This document shows, one piece after another, positions 41,258 to 50,608 of a stretch of DNA of 64,000 nt (positions within the stretch are counted from its first letter, which is position 1; every line of letters begins with the position of its first letter). The position numbers and the translations under genes were made by a program. This DNA comes from Chondrus crispus (lineage: Eukaryota > Rhodophyta > Florideophyceae > Gigartinales > Gigartinaceae). The notes below the pieces were generated by a model, which was given only the letters and a program-made list of their open reading frames with translations, was not told where the DNA came from and searched no databases. The DNA lies in NCBI RefSeq assembly GCF_000350225.1, contig NW_005178999.1:70256-134255 (forward strand). Reading direction: 5' to 3'.

Positions 41258-41526
41258 TGTTGTCCGCAGTGTAGTGGCGCACGCTTAAACTCACGCCTTG
41301 ATGTGATTTTGAGAGACTCTTCGGTTTGGGAAGCTTGGCAACGCCCGCAGACGTTTTCTTGTTCAGCAAGTATCGGTGTCGTAATGGTTTGACAATTCGA
41401 CCTGGCCAATAGAGCAAACGAAAGTGTATGTGAGTAGCGTAGATCTACGGTGGCGACTACAGTGGGCGACTCCTGAAATTCTAAAATCGCAAATTGTGTT
41501 GACCAAATCGGGATTTTGTGACACAC

Positions 41527-41560
41527 AAACGGCGCGTTGTGCACACACAACGCGCCGTTT
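41527..41560. repeat. 15-bp perfect inverted repeat
   Basis: Arms 41527-41541 (AAACGGCGCGTTGTG) and 41546-41560 around the loop CACA. It is intergenic, upstream of DUF1761 copy 2. Confidence 0.8.
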
Positions 41561-41861
41561 TCTCGGACGGGCGACCCCATGCTAGGTTAAATGTGTATCG
41601 CACAAATGTCAAAATGTGCGCGCGTACAATCCAAATTTACTGTACACAGAGAAAGCGTCGGCCGCCGCCCGACCGACGAGACTCGACATCTACATCCATC
41701 CTACCGAGCATGGCTCTGAATGAGAAGTAGCAATAGAATAGCCATTTGGTCATTCATGGTTCTGACGGTGGCTGCTCGGTGAAAACACCATCATGATTGG
41801 GCTTAGCTCACAGCACACACTGTAGATAGAGCTCCGACGGTGTCATCGCCGGCGTCCGGTG

Positions 41862-41915
41862 CCGTGCTCGTCGTTAGGAACGACCCTGACACACCGTGCT
41901 CGTCGTTAGGAACGA
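41862..41915. repeat. Two direct copies of the foldback-element arm core
   Basis: CCGTGCTCGTCGTTAGGAAC occurs at 41862 and again at 41894. The same core lies in the arms of the foldback element at 10443-10613. It is a decayed or rearranged copy of that family. Confidence 0.75.
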
Positions 41916-42062
41916 GTTCAAAGCATGCGTACAGTAGGGGGACGCACATTATGTGCGCAAGCATTTCCGTGGTAAAACTCATTTTTTGTTCACAAAAAAG
42001 AAAAATATGACTCTGACACAAAAAATAATTTCCGGAGGCGCCCAGTATATCCTGGGCTCTTA

Positions 42063-42701
42063 GAGCACCCCTAGTGGTTGAGTAAATGAGTAAATTTTTG
42101 ATTTTTGGAGATAGATTTGGTCACGAGCAACTCAAGTGGAGTGAGTATCTCTAAAAAATTTACCATTTTGAGTAAATCTATCTCCAAGCAGCCGACCGGA
42201 TGGAGACAGATTTACTCATTTGCGCAAATGGAGATGCGAGTAGAATTGCGCCACTTGGAAAAATTACCCAAAACCCACGCCAATTCTATTGACTTGGCGC
42301 GAGCAATGTTCTCTGTGCACAGGGAACACCCCCAACACCCCCATCCCAAGCTGAATTTACCCGCCACTGCCACCCTCCTGCATTCTTCCTGACGCCTTCC
42401 CTTCTCCCTTTCCTCCTCCTCTCCTCCCTGCCCTTCCTCTAGGGCATGATGGTGTCATGTGGGGCTTGAGGAGATGGGAACCGGAGACGTCCCCCACAGT
42501 ATATCCGTACAGCACCACCACTACCATCCCTCGTACTGGATGACCACGGCTGACGAAAGAGCCAACCACTGCACAACACGTTTGAATTTGCCCTCTAACC
42601 GGTAGTGTTGCGCCTAGAATCGCTATCTCCAAACGCTACCCTTCGAAGGGTAAATTTCTCATATTTAACCTCGAAATATAACTAAACCAGTAGGGGTGCT
42701 C
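42063..42701. mobile_element. MITE, Tourist/PIF-Harbinger-like
   Basis: A 639-bp non-coding element flanked by TTA target duplications (42060-42062 and 42702-42704). Its ends are inverted: GAGCACCCCTAGTGGTT on the left and the complement of GAGCACCCCTACTGGTT on the right, with looser similarity extending further in (GGAGATAG on both sides). TTA duplications are typical of PIF/Harbinger elements. No transposase is encoded. Confidence 0.75.
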
Positions 42702-43418
42702 TTAGGCCTTCCCGGACACAGTTCAAAAAATATACATCCAATGGACTGCAGAAGGGTTCCAGATTCCAGAGGGGATTATGCAGGCTTTCCAAAAATTGGC
42801 CCATGGCATGACAAAACTGTGAATTCAGCATTACTAACAGCAGGGTTGAAATGACGTCACGCTCAATCTCTTCTGATCCGAATTTCATCCTCCGACGGCC
42901 CTCGGAGAACATGTTGAACATACTCTTGATTGCCCCGTTACCATGGCAGCGGACAGCACAATGCCAGAATTATCATGCTGCGATTCTACGTATCGGCTAC
43001 TACACTGGTACATACTGTACTGTAGTTTGCCCTTGTGAGCGAGGTGCGTGGCATCTTCGGAGCACCCAAAACGATAAAATAGAGAGCTAACGCAGAATGG
43101 TTATTGGTTTTCTTTTAGGGTCTCTATGCGGACCTTTCATGTCCCACACAAGTGTGAGTCCTTGTCGCCCGTCCCGTGATATCGTTTCGGCCACCCTGAA
43201 AATATGAGTAAAGAGATTTAGTACTAGATACTGACTTGATGGCGGGATGTTTGCCGTGATGCCGTTTGGTTTCTATCCCTGTGGGCGAGCTGCTGCAACG
43301 TTATTCCATAAGCACGATATGCCGCGAAAGCAGTTTCGCGGGAATACAATTGCCAGAGTTCCATAATTGGTCAACAAAGAGCCTATCTAGAAGATACTGA
43401 TGCTGGCAAACCGCAAAT
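42702..43418. other. Intergenic, nothing recognised
   Basis: No supported gene. It contains GTACATACTGTACTGTAG near 43009, another instance of the recurrent GTAC-palindrome motif. Confidence 0.45.
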
Positions 43419-45011
43419 CTATTTGCCTTTAGACTTCGCTACCTTTCCGTCCGGAATTTCGATCAAGGTGAGTGGTGGCGCGGCGGAGTCACAGATGAAA
43501 TACCCCCTCCTCTCCAGTTGGATTGTGTCACCCTTCTTCAGTAGCTTCAAATTGATATCTCCGCTCAAGTACTCCACTTGTTCGCTATCTTTGTTTAGAA
43601 AGTCCTCGAACTCATCGTCTTCCTCCAGGCGATTCTTTGTCAAGATATCGGAATATCGGCATACCTTAATCGACACTAAATCTTCAACATCAGCGAGCCA
43701 CGTGATCTTCTTTGTACCCTTGAAATTCTGATCCTGCGGCATAAACACTGCCTCAAGATTGCCCTGGTCATCCCGTGCAGTGATTTCACAATTGCCCCAA
43801 TCCATGAAAGTCACCTTTTCACCAATCTCAAAGCTATCAGCATCTTCACCATCGACTAGAATTTTCTTCTGATAGATGACACTCTTCGTGCCGAGGTTGT
43901 CATTCTTCTTGTGCTTGGGCATCGCCTTAATCTCAGGCTCGGCATTGGTTACAGTAGCATTCCTTGCCTTCTCCTTGTTAATGGCGACATGGCGAGGAGC
44001 AACAGGGTCGATAACCCTTTTGTTTACCGTCCAAATTTTGTCCCATTCCTGTGTCGTATTGTTTCGAGATGCACCCTGTGACAAAATGAACGCACGAATG
44101 CCTTGAATTGTCATTCCCCTGCGGCGAATACCTTGAATCGTGGGGAACCTTGGATCGTCCCAAGACTTTGCCGCACCAATATCAATAAGCTTTTGAAGCT
44201 TTCGCTTGGAAAGGACGGTCCGCACGAAGTCTAGACGGGAAAACTCCCATACTTCCGGACATTTCAATTCTGCAGCTCTTGCCATCCACTTGTACTGCGC
44301 TTCGCGATCCTTGTACTCCAAGGAACGCAACGCATGTGTGACCCCTTCCCAGGAATCGACAAGTGGGCAAGAGAAATCATAGGTTGGGTAGACGTGGTAC
44401 TTCCCGCCGGTTCTATGATGGGGCATCTTCTTCGTGCGGTACATCGTCGGATCACGCATCGTGCCGTTCTTATGACGTATATCAATCTTTGCCCGTAATA
44501 CACACTGCGCCCCAAGTTCAGTACCATTTAACATATCCTGCCACATCCGAAGATTTTCCTCCATTGATTGGCTTCGATATTCGTTTGCCTCTCGTTTGAG
44601 CCTCTGTGCTTTCATTTCCTCAGCAGGAGTTGCATCGACGTAAGCCTTGTCTTCACGAATGAATTTCTCAGCCATCTCGAGGAGGTGGGGGAAAAAATCT
44701 GATGTGTAGTGGACCATATTGGGTTTAATACCGAGCTTGGTCAAATCACCAATAATGGCATCCTCAAAACCTTGGGTAGCCTTCTCGGTGTTGGTGTCAT
44801 CGAAGCGAACAATGAGTTTTCCCTCGTACATCCGTGCGAAATAATCATTCAATAATGCCGCCTTTGCATGTCCAATATGAAGGAAGCCGCTTGGTTCCGG
44901 TGGAAAACGAGTTACTACCTTTCCCATCTCTGCTCCTTTCAATTTGATGTCCATATTGCCCTTGCTCTTCACTAAGCGCATCACATCGTTCCATGTTTCA
45001 GAGGTCGCCAT
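43419..45011 (-). CDS. Glutamyl-tRNA synthetase, eukaryotic cytosolic (GlnRS-like) type
   Basis: Charges tRNA-Glu in the cytosol. The 530-residue product has the class Ib core with the HIGH motif in PPEPSGFLHIGHAKAALLNDYFA, RFDDTNTEKA, and the KMSKS equivalent VLSKRKLQKLI. Its C-terminal half is the beta-barrel anticodon-binding domain of the eukaryotic/archaeal type (GlnRS-like) rather than the helical bacterial one. It starts at MATSETWNDV, only about 30 residues before the catalytic core, so it lacks the GST-like N-terminal domain found in yeast and animal cytosolic GluRS. No transit peptide is visible. The plastid enzyme would be a separate bacterial-type gene outside the window. Confidence 0.92.
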   Translation of the reverse strand: MATSETWNDVMRLVKSKGNMDIKLKGAEMGKVVTRFPPEPSGFLHIGHAKAALLNDYFARMYEGKLIVRFDDTNTEKATQGFEDAIIGDLTKLGIKPNMVHYTSDFFPHLLEMAEKFIREDKAYVDATPAEEMKAQRLKREANEYRSQSMEENLRMWQDMLNGTELGAQCVLRAKIDIRHKNGTMRDPTMYRTKKMPHHRTGGKYHVYPTYDFSCPLVDSWEGVTHALRSLEYKDREAQYKWMARAAELKCPEVWEFSRLDFVRTVLSKRKLQKLIDIGAAKSWDDPRFPTIQGIRRRGMTIQGIRAFILSQGASRNNTTQEWDKIWTVNKRVIDPVAPRHVAINKEKARNATVTNAEPEIKAMPKHKKNDNLGTKSVIYQKKILVDGEDADSFEIGEKVTFMDWGNCEITARDDQGNLEAVFMPQDQNFKGTKKITWLADVEDLVSIKVCRYSDILTKNRLEEDDEFEDFLNKDSEQVEYLSGDINLKLLKKGDTIQLERRGYFICDSAAPPLTLIEIPDGKVAKSKGK

Positions 45012-45683
45012 GACGCGATTTGCAGCTTAAGGATTCGAGGTTGCGAGCTTTCTTTGTCTCTCTCGTTCCGGCTTCTCGGCGGAAGCTACGATCGCAGAGC
45101 GGATAATTTAGGGGCTACAGTGCACGACGTGCAAGTCATGTAAGTGCCACGTGGGCTGCAAGTGTCAGCACGCTCGGTACTGTACCTGTACCTCATCATA
45201 CACACGTTTCCTGCGGATCATTGTACAGTACATTGATCCGTGAGATACGTATGATACTATTCAGTATTCAACCTGCGGTCTATTTCGACACGTGGCTAAA
45301 GCTTAGTTATTGCGTGGAGCCAGAGTCTTTCTGGTCACCAGAGTCTTTCAGGTCACCCCCGCCTAACCCTGTGCTCCGGTTGTAGACGATTCTAGGGTCT
45401 ACAAAATTTGTGACGATTTTGTATACTTGTCACAAGAGACGGCGGCGGATCGTCACAAAAATCTACTTGGAAAATGAGAGATATGTGCAATTGGATGATT
45501 GTACCAGATTGAAGTACACGTCTCTCATCGATTGCACACATCGTCTCTTTTCATGTGTTCTACCTCACAAACCGTCTCCTAACTCTACAACATCTCCTTC
45601 CACGATACCCTCTTACCCCAATTGCGTCCCTCCTCAATCTTCCTTCTATCTGACAACTATGTTTCCAGGCAAGCACGGAGATC
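45012..45683. other. Interval upstream of the decayed transposase
   Basis: Holds the GluRS promoter and presumably the left end of the transposon described next. It contains GTACTGTAC/GTACAGTAC motifs (45177-45235) and a degenerate inverted repeat around GTGACGATTTTGTATACTTGTCAC near 45409. No terminal inverted repeat of the transposon could be fixed. Confidence 0.4.
45322..45357 (+). repeat. Two 18-bp tandem copies
   Basis: AGAGTCTTTCTGGTCACC at 45322 and AGAGTCTTTCAGGTCACC at 45340, one difference. Confidence 0.85.
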
Positions 45684-46488
45684 ATGAGCGATCGCGCTCT
45701 CTGTACAGACCCAGATGTGGGTGATAGCGAGAGCAGTCCTGCGCGTTCGCAGACTTCAAAAAATGCAGATACAGACCAGCACAGATCAGTTGAAATTGCA
45801 AGCGATTGTGCCAATGAATCGCATTCACTACAAGTCGATAGCCCTCCCAACCTATCGCCTCCCCGCCCGTATTTCGGCACTATAACAACTCCTGCTCCTG
45901 CACCTGCTCCAGCCCAAGACCCTGACGGCTCACCCCTCCCCTTCAATCAAATGAGTACGCTTCATGACGCAGGAATGCCTTCGGATATGGTGGGAAGTAT
46001 ATCATGCTCGCCCTTTCAGCAGCAGGGTTCCCTTCCGTTGCAATTGGCAGCCGTGGATGAATCAATGGACTCCAGTGATGTGCCATTCTCCCAAGAGCCC
46101 ATTGCGTCACCTGGAATTTCTCACTCTTCGGAGGAAATTACCGCAGCCGCCTGTCACATTGCAGACTCAGAACTACAATCTCTATGTAGTGCCACTCGTG
46201 TTTCAAATATTTTATCGTCGACATGCGATTCTGGGGGAGATCTCTGTGAAGACATTCACAGTAGGCTGTTTGCAGACTTTGATGACGAGAGGTATGTCAA
46301 TATGCCGTGGACAGGTATAATGGAAACTGATGACTCTACTATTCGAGCTCCAGTATCGGATCAGGAGCTTGAGGCTCGAGCGTGGGGTCACCAAAATGGG
46401 GGGCTTACAAATTGGGACTATGATAGCCCTTTCTCTTCAGTGAAAGTGAAGATTGACGATGTCGATACTACTTTAGGCCTGAGGTTTG

Positions 46489-47409
46489 TGTAGTGCAGTG
46501 GACACACTCGCCAACGAGGGCGTAAATCTCGCTATGAGGGAAAGCGGTATGTCCAGTCACCACCAGGGTGTTCGGGACCCTCTGTCCGTGGTAGCTCAGA
46601 GGTAACGCGAGAATCGCGGGTAGAGTCGCGGTCAACGCGTGAAGGGGTACTCAGGATCGAGTACCTAGAAGGCATGGGGGTGGCGGTCGCGTCGCGGACC
46701 GCTATCGACAGCGTCGAAGAAGAACAAAACAAGAAGGGAGAAGTAAGAAGGAAGGAGAAGTGTAGCGTAGAAACGTAGAAAATAGGGAAAAAAGTAAAGG
46801 AAAACAAGAAAAAGGATGACGACGAAGGGTGCAGGTACCAGACTTAGCCAACTAGATAGGAACCGTAAAGGATCCTACCAGAGATGGGGTCCGATCACCT
46901 GATGCCTCTTCACTGTAGCGCCTTCCGACACCCGACCTATATAGGCCGAGCGCCGTCGTCGACGTCCGTTACTAAATGGGTAATTAATAATTAATTATCG
47001 TCATTAGAATTGCCACTTGGCATTAGACGCTAATTAGCGTAGAAACTTTTGGGCACCACGTATGTATACGTGTCGTACACGTGTTGTACAGGTATCATAT
47101 ACGTGTCATACGATTGTCATACACGTGTGGCCACTTGCGGTACACGTGGGGTACCTTTCCAAATGTGCGCGCACAGTACACGTGTGGCGCGCTTATCATA
47201 CACGTGTGGTATCATCCAAAGTGTACGCGTACACATTGGATGAGTACACGTGTCATAGACGGGAGCGCACAGCATACACGTGTGGGCTCATCCAAAGTGT
47301 ACGCGTACACTTTGGATGAGCACACGTGTGACACACGTGTCAAAGGCGGGGAACGCGGCCCCGCGACGGCGGTGACCAGGGATAAAGGGCGCAGAGTCAC
47401 TGCACTACA
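46489..47409 (-). mobile_element. Solo LTR, 921 bp, target duplication GTTTG
   Basis: The ends TGTAGTGCAGTG and CACTGCACTACA are perfect 12-bp inverted repeats. The element is flanked by GTTTG on both sides (46484-46488 and 47410-47414). Removing it and one duplication joins the flanking transposase frame exactly. Inside are a TATATAG box (46939), a cluster of CACGTG palindromes (about 47056-47345), a 34-bp perfect palindrome at 47287-47320 and an imperfect copy at 47212-47243. Minus orientation is inferred from the TATA box and from the related LTR at about 49,587-50,203. Confidence 0.85.
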
Positions 47410-49159
47410 GTTTGTTACAGAGGCTAACACAGTACTGGAAAATGTTCTAGAAGACATAAAGTCCCAGCACAATCGGGAAACCTGCGAGCTACCTGTCACC
47501 ATCACGCCGTTGGCATGCTTTAAAACGTTTCTCACAGACTGTCTCCTTCAGAAGCTGGTATCGTTTTCAAATAGAGTTCTGCGGCACCGCCGGAGAAAAG
47601 CCACAGATCGTTTGGAGTTGGAAGGAATTGTTATTTTGCACGCTTTATGCGCGATGTACAATGAGTCTCCAACAACTGTATCTGACCCCACCGAGCAAGA
47701 AAACTTCTTGCAGATGGGAATAACTTCTCAGAGGTATCATGAGGTGTGGTCTTCTTTAAGCGGTCCAAAGAAAAGCAAGCAGTTCATGACTACAGTCCAA
47801 CAGGGTGGTGCAGGAGTGCAAACAGAGCCACGTCTATGATTACAGTTGTGGAGTCCGAGGTCGCTTCAATCAATCGTGAGTTACTCTATGTACCTAATGC
47901 TACAGTGGTTTCTCTCGACGATGACCATCTTCGCATGGCCTCTCGAGCTGTGATGAATCTAACCTACCTTCAACAGCACAACAATCCCAAAAAGGCCTAG
48001 GGCCAGTGGGAAATGCAATTTGTTCAGCGTTAAACCCTCTATTTATTGCCTGTCACTTTACAAGGCATGGCCAGAAGCTGCGTCATACGTGGGAGCGTTT
48101 GGCACAGCTCGTGCAGGGAGCACCTACAAATGGGGCACTCCGGGCAATGCCAGCGGCGATCTTTGCCGCAGACAGAGGTTATAACTCTAAGGAGACAATT
48201 GAGTTTGTTTGGTGCACTCTCGAAGCCAGTTTAATTGGTACACATAAACGAGACTTATGGTACCCTTATGTATTCGGAGATGGTCCTATCACTGCGAGGC
48301 ACAGAGGAGTTATTGTGTCCGAGAAAGGATGTCGTGCAGTTTATAATGCACGTCTAAAATCTGGTTCACATGTGAGGTTCGGGATTCTACAGGTAGAGGC
48401 ATGTATTTATCGGGAAAGTTGTTCTGGCAGGATAGCAGCCCTGGTCCATAATAATGCCGCTATGTTCCCTTCCAGATGTTTTACAGTCGTCGTGAAAGAA
48501 GCCTTTCGCTCTTATGCAGGTATGAAGGAGCTCAGTGAGTCCCTCTTGGTATTCAGTTCCGGTCTAGACAGAGGGGCGCCGAACAGGTCCGTATTTTCGG
48601 AGGACGGACGCAGGATTGTCAGTCAAGCACTCAACCGCGTCAATGCGTTAACGTATCTACAATCCGAAGATCCAGTCTGGTTTCTACTGCGGGCATTTCG
48701 ATTTACTTCAAGGACAGCCCATGGGTTTGTCGCGGCTGTGGCACGGGACTACGACACGAGATTGAGAGGAAAGGCGGCGAAATTGCGTGGTAGACGTATC
48801 AGCGATGGGGCTAACACCCTACCTGACGATATCACCGACACAGAACGATGTATCTCAGAGCGCTGGTAATCTGTGCTTCATGCCCTGGCAATTCGAAAAC
48901 AAACCATTGACAGGCCCTCAGACAGGCGTATGATGGCGGGTCGGGTTAGGAGGTATTCGCAGTCCAGGATTAATTCTTTTACAAAAAGTGACCTGCAAGC
49001 AACGCTAGCCGTCTTTGGGCGTGGCCTGGAACTAAGAGTTCCAAAGCTTGAGCTTGTCGCAGCTGTTCTACAGCTCAAACAGGACATTATTGACGAGACA
49101 GTCAATTTAGATGGGGGTGAAGATGGACAGCTGTCTGAAGACGCCATGGTCGCAGCTGC

Positions 49160-49213
49160 NNNNNNNNNNNNNNNNNNNNNNNNNNNNNNNNNNNNNNNNN
49201 NNNNNNNNNNNNN
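49160..49213. other. Assembly gap (54 N)
   Basis: Unresolved bases inside the decayed transposase. The true gap length, and so the reading frame across it, is unknown. Confidence 0.99.
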
Positions 49214-49586
49214 CTCAGGCGTCCCTACAGAAAGCTTCGGTCTCGGCTTGGGTCATGAAACCATTAGTTACAACGATGGGCATGAGAGAGGGTTCACGCA
49301 ACGAAATTGAAGTTGCAAAGGCTCTGCCTGCCTTCTTCAAAAATCAGAAAGGGGCTTACATGAAACATTTATTTTGTGCATCATATTCATTTGATGAAAG
49401 TACTCGCTTTAAAGTCCTGCATGTGCGCAGCACAGGCCTGCTTGAGAGCAAAAGCTGCCGATTGCTTGCTGATAGCCCTGATGCTATCGCAGCCGCTTCG
49501 AATGAGGAAGGAATGATCCAGGTGTTTGCCGTAGAAATCAAGACCATAACTGCACTGTGTCGTGCACTACAGCCACGTGTGGCGGC

Positions 49587-50203
49587 TGTAGGCAGAGCGA
49601 CGCGCGTTCGTACGCGCAAGGAAATTCGGGAGACCACCCGGTGGATGACCGGAACCGGGATCCGGGCGCGGCTTGCGCGGTAGAAAGGTAGAACTAGAGT
49701 CAGCAATAAAGAGGAAGAATTAAAGGAAAAACAGGACGAACAGAGCGAACAGCACAGTAGTTAACGTGGCGCTCGCGCGGTAGGGTCGACGCGCGCGGGG
49801 AAGGCAGTTGGGATTCCAGGGGTGTAGATGGCTCGGTCGGTCTGGGCGAGCCAGTACCGAGTCGAGGCTACAACCTCGAATCCAGAAACCATGGTAAAAG
49901 ACCCGAAGCTTCGTGCCTCTTTACTTTGATTATCGGGTTGACTATATAGTCCCCCGTCGCCGTAACGGCGAAGCTAAATTATACTGTAAATTAGAATAAC
50001 TAGGAAATAACGGGTGTAGCCCCGAGGCGACCAAGTACAGCCCCCATAGGCCCTATGGGTTGCGGAGGGATTACACATGTCCACGGGGAGGTCCGGTAGA
50101 GCGGCAGGGAAGTCCACGTGTACCCGTGGTACACGTGGTGCCGGCGAGCGCGATTTTGGCGAGATTAGGACAGCTGTCCCGGTACCGAGTACAGTGCACT
50201 ACA
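49587..50203 (-). mobile_element. 3' LTR of a minus-strand retroelement (left boundary uncertain)
   Basis: The right boundary is firm: the plus strand ends CAGTGCACTACA at 50203, the inverse of TGTAGTGCACTG, and abuts a polypurine tract. The left boundary is probably 49587 (TGTAGGCAGAG), or 49556 (TGTGTCGTGC). Internal features resemble the solo LTR at 46489: CACGTG palindromes (50100-50140), a TATATAG box (49946) and an A-rich tract (49690-49745, T-rich on the minus strand). It truncates the upstream transposase frame. No target duplication was found, because the other end of the element is missing. Confidence 0.6.
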
Positions 50204-50217
50204 GATCCCCCTTCTTA
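50204..50217 (-). promoter_or_regulatory. Polypurine tract beside the 3' LTR
   Basis: Minus strand TAAGAAGGGGGATC directly before the LTR start TGTAG, the expected site for plus-strand priming in reverse transcription. It sets the element's orientation as minus. Confidence 0.7.
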
Positions 50218-50350
50218 GAGAAACACGCGTCCCCGTGTGTATGTAGAGTAGAAATAACCGGCAATTGAGCCGACAGCGCTAAGGCCACCCAGAGAGAGGG
50301 AGCGGGAGGTTGCATGCGGCGGAGGTGATCAGCGAGCGACGAGAAACTGA

Positions 50351-50608
50351 ATGCGCAGTCAGTTTGCCCTGCTTTTCTTCCTTTTCTTTCTGTTTCCTTT
50401 GGCAAGCTTGAAGTCCACTCTGGTGCCGGTTGTGAATGCCCGATCGTTCCCGAGTTCCAGTTCTCCCCTTTTTCCGAGCTCCTTCCTGTCGCTTGTGAGC
50501 TGCCGCTTTCCCCCTTACGCCGCTGCAGCGGGCGGTTACGACGCGCGTTCTATAAGCGGGGACACACTGTCTTCGGTTGGCACGACGAATGATGGAACGG
50601 TTTCATAA
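50351..50608 (+). CDS. Short ORF with signal-peptide-like start
   Basis: An 85-residue frame starting MRSQFALLFFLFFLFPLASL, a strongly hydrophobic leader resembling a signal peptide, followed by a Ser/Pro-rich stretch. It overlaps, in another frame, the start of the antisense ORF of the same retroelement. It could be an upstream exon of that ORF or a chance frame; no splice junction was fixed. Confidence 0.2.
   Translation: MRSQFALLFFLFFLFPLASLKSTLVPVVNARSFPSSSSPLFPSSFLSLVSCRFPPYAAAAGGYDARSISGDTLSSVGTTNDGTVS

Larger units (their letters stand above)
45684..49586 (+). pseudogene. piggyBac-like transposase with SAP-like and YqaJ-type nuclease region, decayed
   Basis: One coding frame broken several times. 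Part 1, 45684-46488, is a Ser/Pro-rich acidic N-terminus ending GLRF. The solo LTR 46489-47409 follows. The frame resumes at 47415 as VTEANTVLENVLED and continues with the DDE_Tnp_1_7-like N-terminal region (TPLACFKTFLTD...VSFSNRV...GITSQRYHEVW). A frameshift near 47,830 leads to VVSLDDDHLRM, a candidate first catalytic Asp. A second frameshift near 47,990 leads to AADRGYNSKETI, a candidate second Asp. An in-frame TAA at 48867-48869 precedes a SAP-like stretch (KSDLQATLAVFGRGLELRVPK). After a sequencing gap comes GMREGSRNEIEVAKAL, then LLADSPDAIAA and VFAVEIKT, the D...ExK pattern of YqaJ-like nucleases. An LTR truncates the 3' end. The transposase assignment is moderate; the nuclease assignment rests on motif pattern. 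Confidence 0.65.

Noticed and set aside
45684..46493. Independent 269-residue host gene
   Set aside because: Its stop is created by the LTR insertion, and the frame resumes after the LTR as part of the transposase.
46587..46650. tRNA A-box-like TGGTAGCTCAGAGG
   Set aside because: The D-arm does not pair, there is no anticodon stem or B box, and it lies inside the solo LTR.
47056..47345. CRISPR-like array from the repeated ACACGTGT units
   Set aside because: Units are short, unevenly spaced palindromes inside an LTR, in a eukaryotic context, with no spacers of constant length.
49810..49863. tRNA-like fold (GGATT...AATCC stem, GGCTCG/CGAGCC arm, CGAGG/CCTCG arm)
   Set aside because: No anticodon arm, irregular spacing and no proper A/B boxes. 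It lies in an LTR and is probably chance pairing.
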